From the NCBI RefSeq assembly GCF_018531425.1, contig NZ_JAHBOI010000002.1, positions 1-64,000 on the forward strand: a stretch of 64,000 nucleotides of DNA, written 5' to 3'. The notes under the pieces are model-generated. The model saw nothing but the letters and a program-made list of their open reading frames with translations. It was not told the origin of the DNA and made no database searches. Shown piece by piece: positions 41,765-51,023 of the stretch (its first letter is position 1; every line of letters starts with the position of its first letter). Source of the DNA: Paenarthrobacter sp. DKR-5. Its GTDB lineage: Bacteria > Actinomycetota > Actinomycetes > Actinomycetales > Micrococcaceae. A program made the translations under genes and the position numbers.

Positions 41765-42018
41765 GCGTGCCAGTCTGCCCTCCACTCCCCGTACCCGCAA
41801 CCGCAGGGGAGGTGTCGGGTTGTGTGCGGACGTGCTCCAGGGTGGGTGGGGCTGCCGCGCCGGCGACCGGCTACACATAGGCTTCCGGTGACGCAAATCA
41901 CGTTAACCCCTAGACAGATTGTTGAACAACTTCTAGGCTTGGGAGCACTTCGGGGCGCAGACCCTGCTCAGGATCCCCCTATTTCTTGGGTGCACGCCCC
42001 CCAATCCGTGAGGTCATC

Positions 42019-43284
42019 GTGACGAATGCAGAAGAAATCACTGCCACCAACGAAGTTGGCAGGTTCGCTTGGTATAGGACCCTGGGGGAGCGGGGCCGGA
42101 AGGCCTGGATTGGAGCTTTCGGGGGCTATGCCCTTGACTCCTACGACTTTCAAGTTCTGCCTCTTGCCCTCGTAGCAATCGGCACATATTTCCACATCTC
42201 AAGAGGGCAGGCAGGCCTGCTCACCACCGTCACCCTCGTGGTGTCCGCCGTCGGGGGTGCGCTCGCTGGCATCATGGTCGACCGCATCGGCCGAACCAAG
42301 ACCCTCATGATCACGGTCGGGTGTTTCGCCGTCTTCACAGTGCTCTGCGGGTTTGCAACGAGCTTCGAACAGCTCCTGGTGTTCCGGACCCTCCAAGGGC
42401 TTGGATTTGGTGGTGAGTGGGCAACGGGCGCAATTCTCGTCGCCGAATACGCCAAGCCCCAGTACCGCGGCCGGGCCGTGGCGTTCATTCAGAGTTCCTG
42501 GGCGGTCGGTTGGGCGCTGTCGGTCGTGGTCTACACGGTGGTGTTCAGCTTCGTTCCTGCCGACATGGCATGGCGCGTGCTGTTCTGGACCGGTGCCCTT
42601 CCGGCCGCGCTCCTGATTTTCGTGCGGAGAAACGTAAAGGACGCTGACTCGGCGACGGAACGCCGGCTCTCCAACCCGTCACGGGGCGGGTTCCGCCAGA
42701 TCTTCACCGGCTCCCTCGGACGGACCACTTTCTTCGCCGCTCTCCTGGCCACAGGCGTCCAAGGCGGTTACTACACCCTGGCCTCGTGGCTTCCGACGTT
42801 CCTGAAGACGGAAAGAGGGCTGAGCGTCGTCGGCACCGGTGGCTATCTTGTGTTTCTGATTTCCGGGGCATTCATCGGGTACGTCTCCGGCGGCTACCTC
42901 ACAGACCTGCTCGGAAGGAAGAAGACTTTCTTCCTGTTCTCAGTCCTCTCGACCTTGATTATCTTCGCTTACGTGAACATCCCATCCGGCGCCAACACCC
43001 TCGTTCTCGTTCTTGGTTTCCCGCTCGGCTTCTTCACCTCGGCCATTTTCAGCGGTTTTGGCGCCTTTCTCTCAGAACTCTATCCATCCCACCTGCGAGG
43101 CACGGGGCAGAGCTTCACCTACAATTTCGGCCGCGCCGTGGGGGCTTTCTTCCCGACCGTCGTCGGATTCCTCGCTGGGAGCTGGGGACTGGGCGGCGCG
43201 ATGATCTTCGGCGCCTTCGGCTATGGCATCGCGGTGCTCGCCCTGCTTGGGCTGCCGGAAACCAAGAACCGCGAACTCGCCTGA
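42019..43284 (+). CDS. MFS transporter, aromatic acid/sialate:H+ symporter type
   Basis: 421 residues with 12 helices. The first helix region GGYALDSYDFQVLPLALVAIG is characteristic of the AAHS/sialate-symporter group; the loop 2-3 has IMVDRIGRTKTL and the half-repeat YLTDLLGRKKTF. GTG 42019 preceded by GAGG is chosen over an earlier in-frame ATG. It is co-transcribed with the DUF1445 gene that starts 3 bases after its stop. This pair suggests uptake and dehydration of a hydroxy acid, but the substrate is unknown. Confidence 0.88.
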   Translation: MTNAEEITATNEVGRFAWYRTLGERGRKAWIGAFGGYALDSYDFQVLPLALVAIGTYFHISRGQAGLLTTVTLVVSAVGGALAGIMVDRIGRTKTLMITVGCFAVFTVLCGFATSFEQLLVFRTLQGLGFGGEWATGAILVAEYAKPQYRGRAVAFIQSSWAVGWALSVVVYTVVFSFVPADMAWRVLFWTGALPAALLIFVRRNVKDADSATERRLSNPSRGGFRQIFTGSLGRTTFFAALLATGVQGGYYTLASWLPTFLKTERGLSVVGTGGYLVFLISGAFIGYVSGGYLTDLLGRKKTFFLFSVLSTLIIFAYVNIPSGANTLVLVLGFPLGFFTSAIFSGFGAFLSELYPSHLRGTGQSFTYNFGRAVGAFFPTVVGFLAGSWGLGGAMIFGAFGYGIAVLALLGLPETKNRELA

Positions 43285-43287
43285 CGG

Positions 43288-44103
43288 ATGCTGAGGAAGA
43301 CCATGAAAGCCGTCGATTTGATGCAATCGCTGCCCTCCACCCCGGCCGAGGCGCGCGCAGCTTTTCGGTCCGGGGTGGCCGCGCCCACCTCCGGGTGGAC
43401 TCCGGGCTATACCCAAGTCAACATGATCTCTGTTCCCGCAGACTGGGCGTACGACGTGCTGTTGTTTTGCCAGAGAAACCCGAAGCCATGCCCGGTTCTC
43501 GACGTGACGGACGCCGGGTCCACCTCGACGACCCTCGCGCAGGGCGCTGACTTGAGGACGGACCTTCCCCTCTACCGCGTCTGGCGGGAGGGTCAGCTGA
43601 CGGCTGAACCCACTGAGGTACTGGACGAGTGGAACGAGGACCTGGTCACTTTCCTGATCGGGTGCAGCTTCACCTTCGAGTCCTCGCTGGTCGAGGAAGG
43701 AATCCCCCTGCGACACGTGGAACAGGGCAGGAATGTTTCCATGTACCGCACAAACCTGCCCTGCAGGCCGGCAGGCCGGCTGCATGGGCCCATGGTCGTC
43801 TCGATGCGCTATGTCAACGCCGGGCTGGTGGACGAAGCAGTGCGAATCAGCGGCCGCATGCCCGCCGTACACGGCGCCCCGATCCACGTCGGCGATCCCG
43901 GAGCGATCGGCATCCACGACCTGGACCGGCCGGACTATGGCGACGCCGTCACCCCGCACGACGGCGACGTACCGGTGTTCTGGGCCTGTGGCGTCACGCC
44001 GCAGGCCGTGCTCATGGAGTCAAAGCCGCCGCTTGCGATCACCCACGCCCCTGGCTACATGCTCATCACCGACGCGGCGGACACGGATTACCTGATTTGC
44101 TGA
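43288..44103 (+). CDS. putative hydro-lyase (DUF1445/D-glutamate cyclase family)
   Basis: 271 residues matching the DUF1445 family: [35 protein letters not shown] is diagnostic, followed by [34 protein letters not shown]. These are annotated as putative hydro-lyases; a mammalian relative is D-glutamate cyclase. The conserved Cys in the RNPKPCP and IGCSF segments are both present. ATG 43288 immediately follows the MFS stop (3 bases), so it is translated from the same transcript. Reaction unproved here. Confidence 0.85.
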   Translation: MLRKTMKAVDLMQSLPSTPAEARAAFRSGVAAPTSGWTPGYTQVNMISVPADWAYDVLLFCQRNPKPCPVLDVTDAGSTSTTLAQGADLRTDLPLYRVWREGQLTAEPTEVLDEWNEDLVTFLIGCSFTFESSLVEEGIPLRHVEQGRNVSMYRTNLPCRPAGRLHGPMVVSMRYVNAGLVDEAVRISGRMPAVHGAPIHVGDPGAIGIHDLDRPDYGDAVTPHDGDVPVFWACGVTPQAVLMESKPPLAITHAPGYMLITDAADTDYLIC

Positions 44104-44264
44104 CGGGCGTCACCCAACGTGGCGTACCCATTCGGGTGACCGGGGTTGTCGCCGTCGTCCGCTGCGGCTGAGGTGTATAAGACGAGATAACGCGTGGGGG
44201 CCACGTCCGGCTGGCCGGGCGTGGCGCCCCAGGTCTTTCTGGTGTCTGGATCAGTGCCCGCGTG

Positions 44265-45626
44265 TCACCGGTTCCGCCTGGTCGCCTCCGTACTGTGCAC
44301 GGCGTCGGCCTCGCTGGCGGCAGTGCGGGTGCCGGTGCCGGCCTTCCCGATGGGACGGTCGCCTCCCCTCCGGAGGGTCAGCATGACCAGGCCCGCCGCG
44401 AGCAGGCAGCAGGCGAGGAAGATCGACGTCGCCATGAAGCTGCCGTGGGTTGCGTCCTGGAGGAAGCCGCCCACGTAGGGGCCGACGAAGCCGCCCAGGT
44501 TGCCCACTGCGTTGATCAGGCCCATCGCGGAGCCTGCGACCACGGCGGGCATGGCGCGGGACGCTGCGGCCCAGAACGGACCGTCGTACGCCAGCGCGCC
44601 CGCCACCGCGACGCTAATGAGGGCCACCGCAAGGAAGGGCGCACTGTCTCCTGTCGCCACCGAGAGCACGAGGGCGACAGCCCCCACCGCCATCGACAGC
44701 AGCACGTGGGTTGAGTAGCGCCCGGTTCGGTCTGCAGCCTTGGCGTTGTACCAAAGGGCGACCATGGCCAGCACATAGGGGATCGCGGTGATGAAGCCGA
44801 CCGCGAGCGAGGAGCCGGAGGTCATCGTCTTGATGACGTGGGGGAGCCAGATGTTGATGCCGTAGAAGCCGATCTGGATGAGGAAGTAGACCAGGGTCAG
44901 CCGCCACACCGCCGCGTTCGCCATCACGTGCCGGATGTTCAGGTGCTCCTGCTGGGCATGCTCGGCGGCGTCGGCGGCCAGGCCGGCCTCGATGTACGCC
45001 CGCTCTTCAGGCGAGCACCACTTCGCGTCCCGGGGATGGTCGGCGATGAGCGCCCACCACAAGGGGGCGGCAATGACGAAGGGGAAGAGGCCCTCGATGA
45101 TGAACAGCCAGCGCCAGTCGGAGAAGGACAGAATCCAGCCGGAGAGCGGGGCTGTGATGATGGAGGCGATCGCAATGTTCATCATCCAGAACGCGTACGC
45201 GCGGGCCCGCTCGGCTGCCGGGAACCAGTGGCTGATCAGCACCAGAATGGCCGGCCAGATTCCGGCTTCGGCCACGCCGAGGAAGAAGCGGACAATCAGC
45301 AGCTGGCCGAAGTTCTGGATGAATCCGGACAGGACGGCCAGCACGCCCCAGACCAGCACCATGATGCCGACGAACTTCTTGGCGCTCCAGTGCTCGGCCA
45401 AATGGCCTCCCGGGATCTGGAGTACGAGGTAGCCGATGAAGAAGATGCCGGCCGCGAGGCCTTGCTGGGCGGCATCGATATGCAGATCCTGGTGCAATCC
45501 GTTCAGGGCGAAGCCGATGTTCGTCCTGTCCATGAAGGAAATGATGTAAACGATGATCGCGACCGGAATGAGCCGCTTCCATCGGGCGTTTCCCACGTTC
45601 GCTGCGGGGTTTGTTTCGACCGACAT
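44265..45626 (-). CDS. MFS transporter of the anion:cation symporter family (sugar acid type)
   Basis: 453 residues with 12 helices. IISFMDRTNIGFALNGLHQDL is the ACS helix-1 region (the conserved DRxNxxxA); HLAEHWSAKKFVG and ARAYAFWMMNIAIAS are typical of the hexuronate, galactonate or tartrate transporters. ATG 45626 (MSVETNPAANVG) has AAGGAGG 7-8 bases before it. It is preceded by a 14-base palindrome (45701-45714), identical to the one before the glucose dehydrogenase, so the two are probably coregulated. Its last 30 residues form a polar, charged tail. Confidence 0.9.
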   Translation of the reverse strand: MSVETNPAANVGNARWKRLIPVAIIVYIISFMDRTNIGFALNGLHQDLHIDAAQQGLAAGIFFIGYLVLQIPGGHLAEHWSAKKFVGIMVLVWGVLAVLSGFIQNFGQLLIVRFFLGVAEAGIWPAILVLISHWFPAAERARAYAFWMMNIAIASIITAPLSGWILSFSDWRWLFIIEGLFPFVIAAPLWWALIADHPRDAKWCSPEERAYIEAGLAADAAEHAQQEHLNIRHVMANAAVWRLTLVYFLIQIGFYGINIWLPHVIKTMTSGSSLAVGFITAIPYVLAMVALWYNAKAADRTGRYSTHVLLSMAVGAVALVLSVATGDSAPFLAVALISVAVAGALAYDGPFWAAASRAMPAVVAGSAMGLINAVGNLGGFVGPYVGGFLQDATHGSFMATSIFLACCLLAAGLVMLTLRRGGDRPIGKAGTGTRTAASEADAVHSTEATRRNR

Positions 45627-45694
45627 TCGGATCCCTCCTTTGGGACAGAAGCCGCGGCATGATGAGCCGTTGGGTGGTAGCCCTTATCTAACCG

Positions 45695-46363
45695 CTACTG
45701 TTGCGTTTGCGCAATAGTCAGTTTAGGGACCATTCCGGGGCGGGATGCGCGCCAGTTGCCGGCGAGATGCACCAGCAGTCCGGCCACCAGGAACGCGACG
45801 AGCACTTCGGCCGTCGTGGACAGCGCGCCCGGCCAGCCGGCCTTGAGCGTGGGGTCGAGGAAATCGTAGACGTACCAGCCGTCGATGCCGCCGCGCACCC
45901 ACGAGAAGACCAGGAAGGCGACGGGGTAGCCCAGCCAGGCCAAGGGCCGCCACCAGGCGCCGCGCCGTACACGCGAGACCAGCAGCCAGTCGAGGGCAGC
46001 GAACAGCGGGGCGAGGCGATGGTGCACCATCTGCGGCCAGTAAAGATTCCACGTCCACCACGGCTCGCCGGGCGGCGCCACAAGGACGATGTAGATGATT
46101 CCGGTCATGACCAGGTACAGCACGAGGGCGCCGAAGAGATGATCCCACCATCCCGGCAGCCTCGTGCGCGGCCAGGCAGCGGAGGCGACCAGCGCGAGCC
46201 CGAAGGCGAGGTTCGCCTGCACCGTGAATTCCGAGTAGAGCTGGAAGACGTCAACGTCGCTGCCGGGACGGGTTGCGTCGTACGTCTTCTGGACGACGGC
46301 GGCGAGCACCAACAGCCCGACCGCACCGCGGAGCAAGCGGATCCAGGCGCCGTCACTTCTCAT
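45695..46363 (-). CDS. Pr6Pr-family membrane protein
   Basis: 222 residues with 6 hydrophobic segments, including FQLYSEFTVQANLAFGLALV, LPGWWDHLFGALVLYLVMTGIIY, and GGIDGWYVYDFLDPTLKAGW. This pattern with conserved Phe/Tyr/Trp and D residues matches the Pr6Pr (FAR-17a/AIG1-like) family, relatives of fatty-acid-ester hydrolases. Start ATG 46363 has GAAGAG upstream. The last 8 codons of the gene contain the operator of the next gene, an unusual overlap. Function in bacteria unknown. Confidence 0.8.
   Translation of the reverse strand: MRSDGAWIRLLRGAVGLLVLAAVVQKTYDATRPGSDVDVFQLYSEFTVQANLAFGLALVASAAWPRTRLPGWWDHLFGALVLYLVMTGIIYIVLVAPPGEPWWTWNLYWPQMVHHRLAPLFAALDWLLVSRVRRGAWWRPLAWLGYPVAFLVFSWVRGGIDGWYVYDFLDPTLKAGWPGALSTTAEVLVAFLVAGLLVHLAGNWRASRPGMVPKLTIAQTQQ
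45701..45714. promoter_or_regulatory. palindromic operator before the ACS transporter, inside the Pr6Pr gene end
   Basis: TTGCGTTTGCGCAA, inverted repeat TTGCG(4)CGCAA, 75-88 bases upstream of the 45626 start. It is the exact reverse complement of the site at 40765-40778. Located within the last codons of the Pr6Pr gene. Confidence 0.65.
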
Positions 46364-46410
46364 CTCTTCAGTGTGCCCGGTGCGCCGCGCACGCAGTACG
46401 GCCGTTATGC

Positions 46411-48822
46411 CTACGCGCTGGCGGAAGTCTGCTCGGCCACGCGCCGGGACAGGAAGTCCTCCAGCACGGCCGCGAACTCGTCCGGCCGCTCGATCTGCGG
46501 CATGTGCCCGGTGTTCTGGAAGACGTGCGATTCCGCGCGGGGGAGTGCCGCCGTTGCAGCCTCCAGATGGGCGAATGGAAGGATATGGTCGTGGTCGCCC
46601 CATACGACGAGCGTCGGGATGTCCGCTTTCGCCACGGCCCCGAGCAGCGCGGTCCGCCATCCTTCGGTGACGCCGGAGATCGAGCCGAGATCCCGGGCGA
46701 CGTCGATGAGGGTCTGCCGATGGGCGGCCCGCTGCGACAGGGCGAACGAATGGCCCACACGGGCATCGGTCACCAGTGCCTTGTCGTAGAAGAGGGACTG
46801 GACGGTGCGACGGGATGCTGCCTCATGAGGTCGGGCGAGCACCGCCGCAAGCGGCCGGATCGCGAGCAGGCGCAGCGCCAGCGCCACTTCCTTGCCGAAG
46901 CCGGCACTGTTGACGAGGACGAGCGCCGAGACGCGGCCGGGGTAGTCGGCAGCGAGCTTCATGGCGACAGCGCCGCCGAGCGAATTGCCGACCACGGGAA
47001 GCGGTTCGTGCACCCCGAGTGCGTCGAGGAAGGCGGGAAGCGCCCCCGCAAGCGTGGCCAACGTCGCCTGCCCGGAGAGCCTTTCGGAATAGGCGGAGCC
47101 CGGCAGGTCGACGCTGTACACGGTGTGCCGCTCGGCAAGCCGTTCGTGTTGCTCGTTCCAGTCCTCGAGGCTCTGGCCGATGCCGTGCAGGAGCAGCACG
47201 GGGGTGCCGCTGCCGGTCCTGCGGTACCGCAGCCGGGCGCCGGCAGCCACGATGTACCCGGTGCCGGGCAGGGTTAGGGGGTCCGGGAGCGCCTTCGGTG
47301 TCCGCCGCCCACCGGCGGCAACGGTCTGCCCGCGCCGTCCGAAACGGACGTGGTCCGTCAGCTTGCCCGCCCGCAGCAACGCGAAGTCCCGCAGGTAGTT
47401 CTGGTGCAGCCGCCACGGTGAGCGCGGGCCCTGCCGGGGAAGATCGCCGGCGCCGCGAAGAATGTAGCCGGCTTTCAAATCGATCAGGGAACTCAGCTCA
47501 CCGCTGGCGACGTTGGCAGGAGCTTCGGGCACCACCCACTGCAGGCCGTGGCGGTCAAGGCGCTCGAGCGTCCTGCACACGTACCCGGCGACCAGATCGG
47601 CCTTCAGCGTCCAGGAAGCATTGGTGTAGCCGATGGTGAGCGAGAAATTCGGCACACCCTCAAGCATCATCCCCTTGTAGGTCAGGGTCCGGCCCACGTC
47701 CACCGGTTCGCCGTCGACGGTGAGGCTCATGCCGCCGATCACGAGCAGGTTCAGTCCAGTGGCCATCACGATGACGTCGGCCGGGAGTGAGGCGCCGGAG
47801 GCGAGGTCGATGCCTGTCGGGGTGATCCGCGAGATCCTGTCGGTCACGATGTCGGCTGTGCCGGCACTGATGGCGCGGTAGAGGTCCCCGTTGGGGATCG
47901 CGCAGAGCCGCTGGTCCCACGGCTGGTACGAGGGGGCAAGATGTGTGTCCACGTCGAAGCCTTCGGGGAGCTTCGCCAGCGCGGACTTGCGGAGTATGGC
48001 CTTCATCGTTTCGGGCCGGCGGCGGCTGAGCTGGTAGAGCAGCATCGACACCGCGATGTTCTTCGCCCGGACGACGTCGTAGGCGAGCTGTGCAGGCAGC
48101 TTCCCTCGAAGCCGGTCGGCCAGGTGGTCCCGCGAGGGCACCGGGGCGATATAGGTCGGGGAGCGCTGCAGCATTGTGACCTTGGCGGCCGAGGCCGCCA
48201 TCGACGGCACGAGGGTCACCGCCGTCGCCCCGCTGCCGATGATGACCACCTGCTTGCCTTCATAATCGAGGTCGGCCGGCCAGTGCTGCGGGTGGACGAT
48301 CCGTCCCGTGAAGGACCCGGCGCCTTCGATGGCGGGGGTGAACCCTTCGTCGTAGCGGTAGTAGCCGGAGCAGACGGACAGGAACGAGCACGTGAAGGTG
48401 ACTGTTCCGTCGGTCCGCGTCGAGGTGTCATCCTGCCGGTATTCGCCGCCGGCAGTGATGACAGCTGTGACCGTCCACAGGGCGGTTTCGCTCGACCATT
48501 GCGCTGACAGAACGCGGTGCCTCAGGCGGATCCGCGGCTCGAGGTCCTCGTCGGCAACTGTCGCCTCGATGTATTCGCGGATGGAATCGCCGTCGGCGAT
48601 CGCCTTGGCGCCGGACCAGGGACGGAAAGAGTAGCCGAGGGTGTACATGTCGCTGTCGGAGCGGATGCCGGGGTACCGGAAGAGATCCCACGTGCCGCCC
48701 ACGGCCTCCCGCGACTCCAGGATCGTGAAGGTCTTCCCGGGAAGCTCGCGCTTCAGCCGGCTGGCGAAGCCGATCCCGCTCAGCCCTGCCCCGACAATCA
48801 ACACATCGACGTGCTCGCTCAT
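46411..48822 (-). CDS. flavin monooxygenase (Baeyer-Villiger type) fused to alpha/beta hydrolase
   Basis: 803 residues in two domains. Residues 1-500: FAD site GAGLSG (11-16), GGTWDLFRYPGIRSDSD, the BVMO fingerprint FTGRIVHPQHW (171-181) and NADPH site GSGAT (196-200). Residues 520-800: alpha/beta hydrolase with oxyanion HGIGQS, nucleophile Ser614 in VGNSLGG, acid Asp743 or 745 in WGDHDH, and His773. A ketone could be turned to an ester by the first domain and cleaved by the second. Start ATG 48822 (MSEHVDVLIVGAG). It is divergent from a TetR-type gene. Normal BVMOs are about 500 residues. Confidence 0.93.
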   Translation of the reverse strand: MSEHVDVLIVGAGLSGIGFASRLKRELPGKTFTILESREAVGGTWDLFRYPGIRSDSDMYTLGYSFRPWSGAKAIADGDSIREYIEATVADEDLEPRIRLRHRVLSAQWSSETALWTVTAVITAGGEYRQDDTSTRTDGTVTFTCSFLSVCSGYYRYDEGFTPAIEGAGSFTGRIVHPQHWPADLDYEGKQVVIIGSGATAVTLVPSMAASAAKVTMLQRSPTYIAPVPSRDHLADRLRGKLPAQLAYDVVRAKNIAVSMLLYQLSRRRPETMKAILRKSALAKLPEGFDVDTHLAPSYQPWDQRLCAIPNGDLYRAISAGTADIVTDRISRITPTGIDLASGASLPADVIVMATGLNLLVIGGMSLTVDGEPVDVGRTLTYKGMMLEGVPNFSLTIGYTNASWTLKADLVAGYVCRTLERLDRHGLQWVVPEAPANVASGELSSLIDLKAGYILRGAGDLPRQGPRSPWRLHQNYLRDFALLRAGKLTDHVRFGRRGQTVAAGGRRTPKALPDPLTLPGTGYIVAAGARLRYRRTGSGTPVLLLHGIGQSLEDWNEQHERLAERHTVYSVDLPGSAYSERLSGQATLATLAGALPAFLDALGVHEPLPVVGNSLGGAVAMKLAADYPGRVSALVLVNSAGFGKEVALALRLLAIRPLAAVLARPHEAASRRTVQSLFYDKALVTDARVGHSFALSQRAAHRQTLIDVARDLGSISGVTEGWRTALLGAVAKADIPTLVVWGDHDHILPFAHLEAATAALPRAESHVFQNTGHMPQIERPDEFAAVLEDFLSRRVAEQTSASA

Positions 48823-48891
48823 GAGGCGACGCTATCGACCCGGCGTCGAAACAGTCAACACCGTGTCGAACCCTTGGTCTACGATGGGCCC

Positions 48892-49524
48892 ATGGTTCAA
48901 CGAGGACGACGTGCCGTACGGGTTTCGGGGGATGAGCGCCAGGACGCGATTCTCGTCACCGCCGAGCAGCTGCTCGGTACCCGTGCCTTCGATGACATTT
49001 CGATCGAGGACCTCGCGCGCGGCGCCGGCATCTCCCGGCCCACCTTTTACTTCTATTTCGCCTCGAAGGACGACGTGCTGCTTGCCCTGCTGGACCGGGT
49101 GATCGCGGAGGTGGAGCGGCGCGTGGGCGAACTGCCGCGGGATTTCGAGGGCGATCCCGCGGGGTCGTGGACACGGTCCATCGGTATGTTCGTTGAGGTC
49201 TTCGTCTCCCACCGCGGCGTCTCCATCGCAGCCATCGCTGCGCGCGCCCGCAACAACGAGGTGCGCGCGCTCTGGTCCAGGGCCATGCAGTCCTGGGCCG
49301 AATTCTCGACTGACGTGATCCTGTCCGAGCGTGCCCGGGGCGCCGCGCCGCACGGCATCGACGCCGGGGACCTGGCCGTCAGCCTGAACCTGATGAACGA
49401 GCGGGTGATCACGGCCGCCCTGAACCGCGAGACGCCGGCCATAGGGGAGTCCCGCGCCCTCGACGTACTCTCGACCATCTGGATCCGCAGCATTTACGGA
49501 TCCGACAACCCCAGCCGCCAGTAA
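48892..49524 (+). CDS. TetR-family transcriptional regulator
   Basis: 210 residues. An N-terminal TetR DNA-binding domain: ILVTAEQLLGTRAFDDISIEDLARGAGISRPTFYFYF, with SRPTFYFYF as recognition helix end. C-terminal ligand-binding domain resembles the EthR-like group (FVEVFVSHRGVSIAAIAARARNNEVRALW). A TACGAT -10 box (48880-48885) ends 6 bases before ATG 48892, so the mRNA is leaderless. It is divergent from the monooxygenase-hydrolase fusion, with GTCGAA direct repeats in the intergenic stretch, and is likely its repressor. Confidence 0.9.
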   Translation: MVQRGRRAVRVSGDERQDAILVTAEQLLGTRAFDDISIEDLARGAGISRPTFYFYFASKDDVLLALLDRVIAEVERRVGELPRDFEGDPAGSWTRSIGMFVEVFVSHRGVSIAAIAARARNNEVRALWSRAMQSWAEFSTDVILSERARGAAPHGIDAGDLAVSLNLMNERVITAALNRETPAIGESRALDVLSTIWIRSIYGSDNPSRQ

Positions 49525-49548
49525 CGCGCGTCGGAAGGAACAACCAGG

Positions 49549-50406
49549 ATGCCCGCAATCGAAGCAGTGACCGTCCTTGGAACCGGAGTGCTCGGTTCGC
49601 AAATCGCGTACCAGGCAGCCTTTTTCGGATTCGCCGTCACGGCGTACGACGTCGACGACGCGGCCCTTGAGAATGCGCGCGCCCGGTTCGCCCGGCTGGC
49701 GGCCATCTACCAGGCAGAGAAAGTGGCCGACGCGCCGGAAGGCACGGCCGAGGCGGCCCTCGGCAACCTGCGCCTGACCGCCAACCTCGCGGACGCCGTC
49801 GCCGGCGCAGACCTGGTGATCGAGGCGGTCCCTGAGCTGCTTGAGCTCAAAAGGGATGTCTACCGCCAGCTTGCGCAGCTTGCCCCCGCGAGGACCATCT
49901 TCGCCACGAACTCCTCGACGCTGCTCCCGAGCGACCTGAAGGACGCCACCGGCCGGCCCGACCGCTTCCTGGCCCTGCACTACGCCAACCACATCTGGGC
50001 CCAGAACATTGCGGAGGTCATGGGAACCGCTGAAACAGACCCGGAGGTGTTCGCATCAGTCGTCGCGTTCGCCCGCCGGAGCGGACTCGAACCGGTCGAA
50101 ATCAAGAAGGAGAAGGCCGGCTACGTCCTGAACTCGCTGCTGGTCCCGCTCCTGAACGCTGCGGCAGGCCTGCTGCTCCAGGGCATTGCGGACCCGGAAA
50201 CCATCGACAAGACCTGGCGGATCGCCACCGGCGCCCCAAGCGGGCCGTTTCAGATCTTCGACGTCGTCGGCCTGACCACCGCCTACAACGTCGCGGCGTC
50301 GTCCCCGGACGCCGGATCACAGGCGTTCGCCGCCTACCTGAAGGCCAACTACATCGACAGGGGCAAGCTCGGGGTGGCCACGGGCGAGGGCTTCTACACC
50401 TACTGA
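49549..50406 (+). CDS. 3-hydroxyacyl-CoA dehydrogenase
   Basis: 285 residues. NAD-binding GTGVLG (11-16), active-site His144 in LALHYANHIW and Glu156 in IAEVMGT, and the C-terminal dimer domain (VEIKKEKAGYVLNSLLVPLLNAA; GPFQIFDVVGL). It oxidises L-3-hydroxyacyl-CoA using NAD. The catalytic Asn found in HFFNP of classical enzymes is Asn147 here. It begins 25 bases after the TetR stop, so it is likely coregulated. It could serve the degradation of compounds processed by the divergent monooxygenase. Confidence 0.92.
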   Translation: MPAIEAVTVLGTGVLGSQIAYQAAFFGFAVTAYDVDDAALENARARFARLAAIYQAEKVADAPEGTAEAALGNLRLTANLADAVAGADLVIEAVPELLELKRDVYRQLAQLAPARTIFATNSSTLLPSDLKDATGRPDRFLALHYANHIWAQNIAEVMGTAETDPEVFASVVAFARRSGLEPVEIKKEKAGYVLNSLLVPLLNAAAGLLLQGIADPETIDKTWRIATGAPSGPFQIFDVVGLTTAYNVAASSPDAGSQAFAAYLKANYIDRGKLGVATGEGFYTY

Positions 50407-50460
50407 GCCTCACTGCGCGGAAGGCATCGATGGCGGACTGGGCGTCGTAGACTCCGGTCC

Positions 50461-50964
50461 ATGAGCACACTCCCGAGCATGGAATCCACGACATTCCAGG
50501 CGGAGCTGCGGTCACAGTTCAACGTGTTCCTCGACGAACACCGCGCTGCGCTCGCCGGCAGCCTCGACGGCCTGGCCGAGGAGGAAGCAAGGGCCTCCCT
50601 CGTGCCCTCGCGGACGACGCTCCTTGGCTTGGTCAAGCATGGAGCATTCATCGAGCGGGTCTGGTTCGACGAGGCCATCACGCGCCGGTCCCGCACGGAA
50701 ATCGGGAGCCCGGCAACGCCGGACGACTCCTTCATCCTGGACGACGGCGACACCATCGCCTCCGTGCGCGACGCCTACCGCGCGGCGTGCGAGGCCTCCC
50801 GGTCCGCCGTCGCTGGCCTCGGGCTGGACGACGTCGTACGCGGCAACCGCCGGGGGCCGCTGCCGCTTCGCTGGGTATTCCTGCACATGCTCCGCGAGCT
50901 GGCGCAGCACTGCGGCCACGCCGACATCCTGCGCGAACAGGTTCTGGCCGCGCGGCACGGCTAG
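50461..50964 (+). CDS. DinB-family protein (DUF664)
   Basis: 167 residues of the DinB/YfiT four-helix bundle: LVPSRTTLLGLVKHGAFIERVWF and RWVFLHMLRELAQHCGHADILRE supply the triad of His ligands for a metal (KHGAFIE, HCGHADI). Related proteins include bacillithiol and mycothiol-dependent enzymes. A TAGACT -10 box lies 7 bases before ATG 50461 (leaderless start). Monocistronic. Function unproved. Confidence 0.9.
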   Translation: MSTLPSMESTTFQAELRSQFNVFLDEHRAALAGSLDGLAEEEARASLVPSRTTLLGLVKHGAFIERVWFDEAITRRSRTEIGSPATPDDSFILDDGDTIASVRDAYRAACEASRSAVAGLGLDDVVRGNRRGPLPLRWVFLHMLRELAQHCGHADILREQVLAARHG

Positions 50965-51023
50965 GAACTTCCCGAACGATGGGTTCCACGCCTCGCAGGG
51001 CCCTGCCTTTGAACCGGAGCCGT

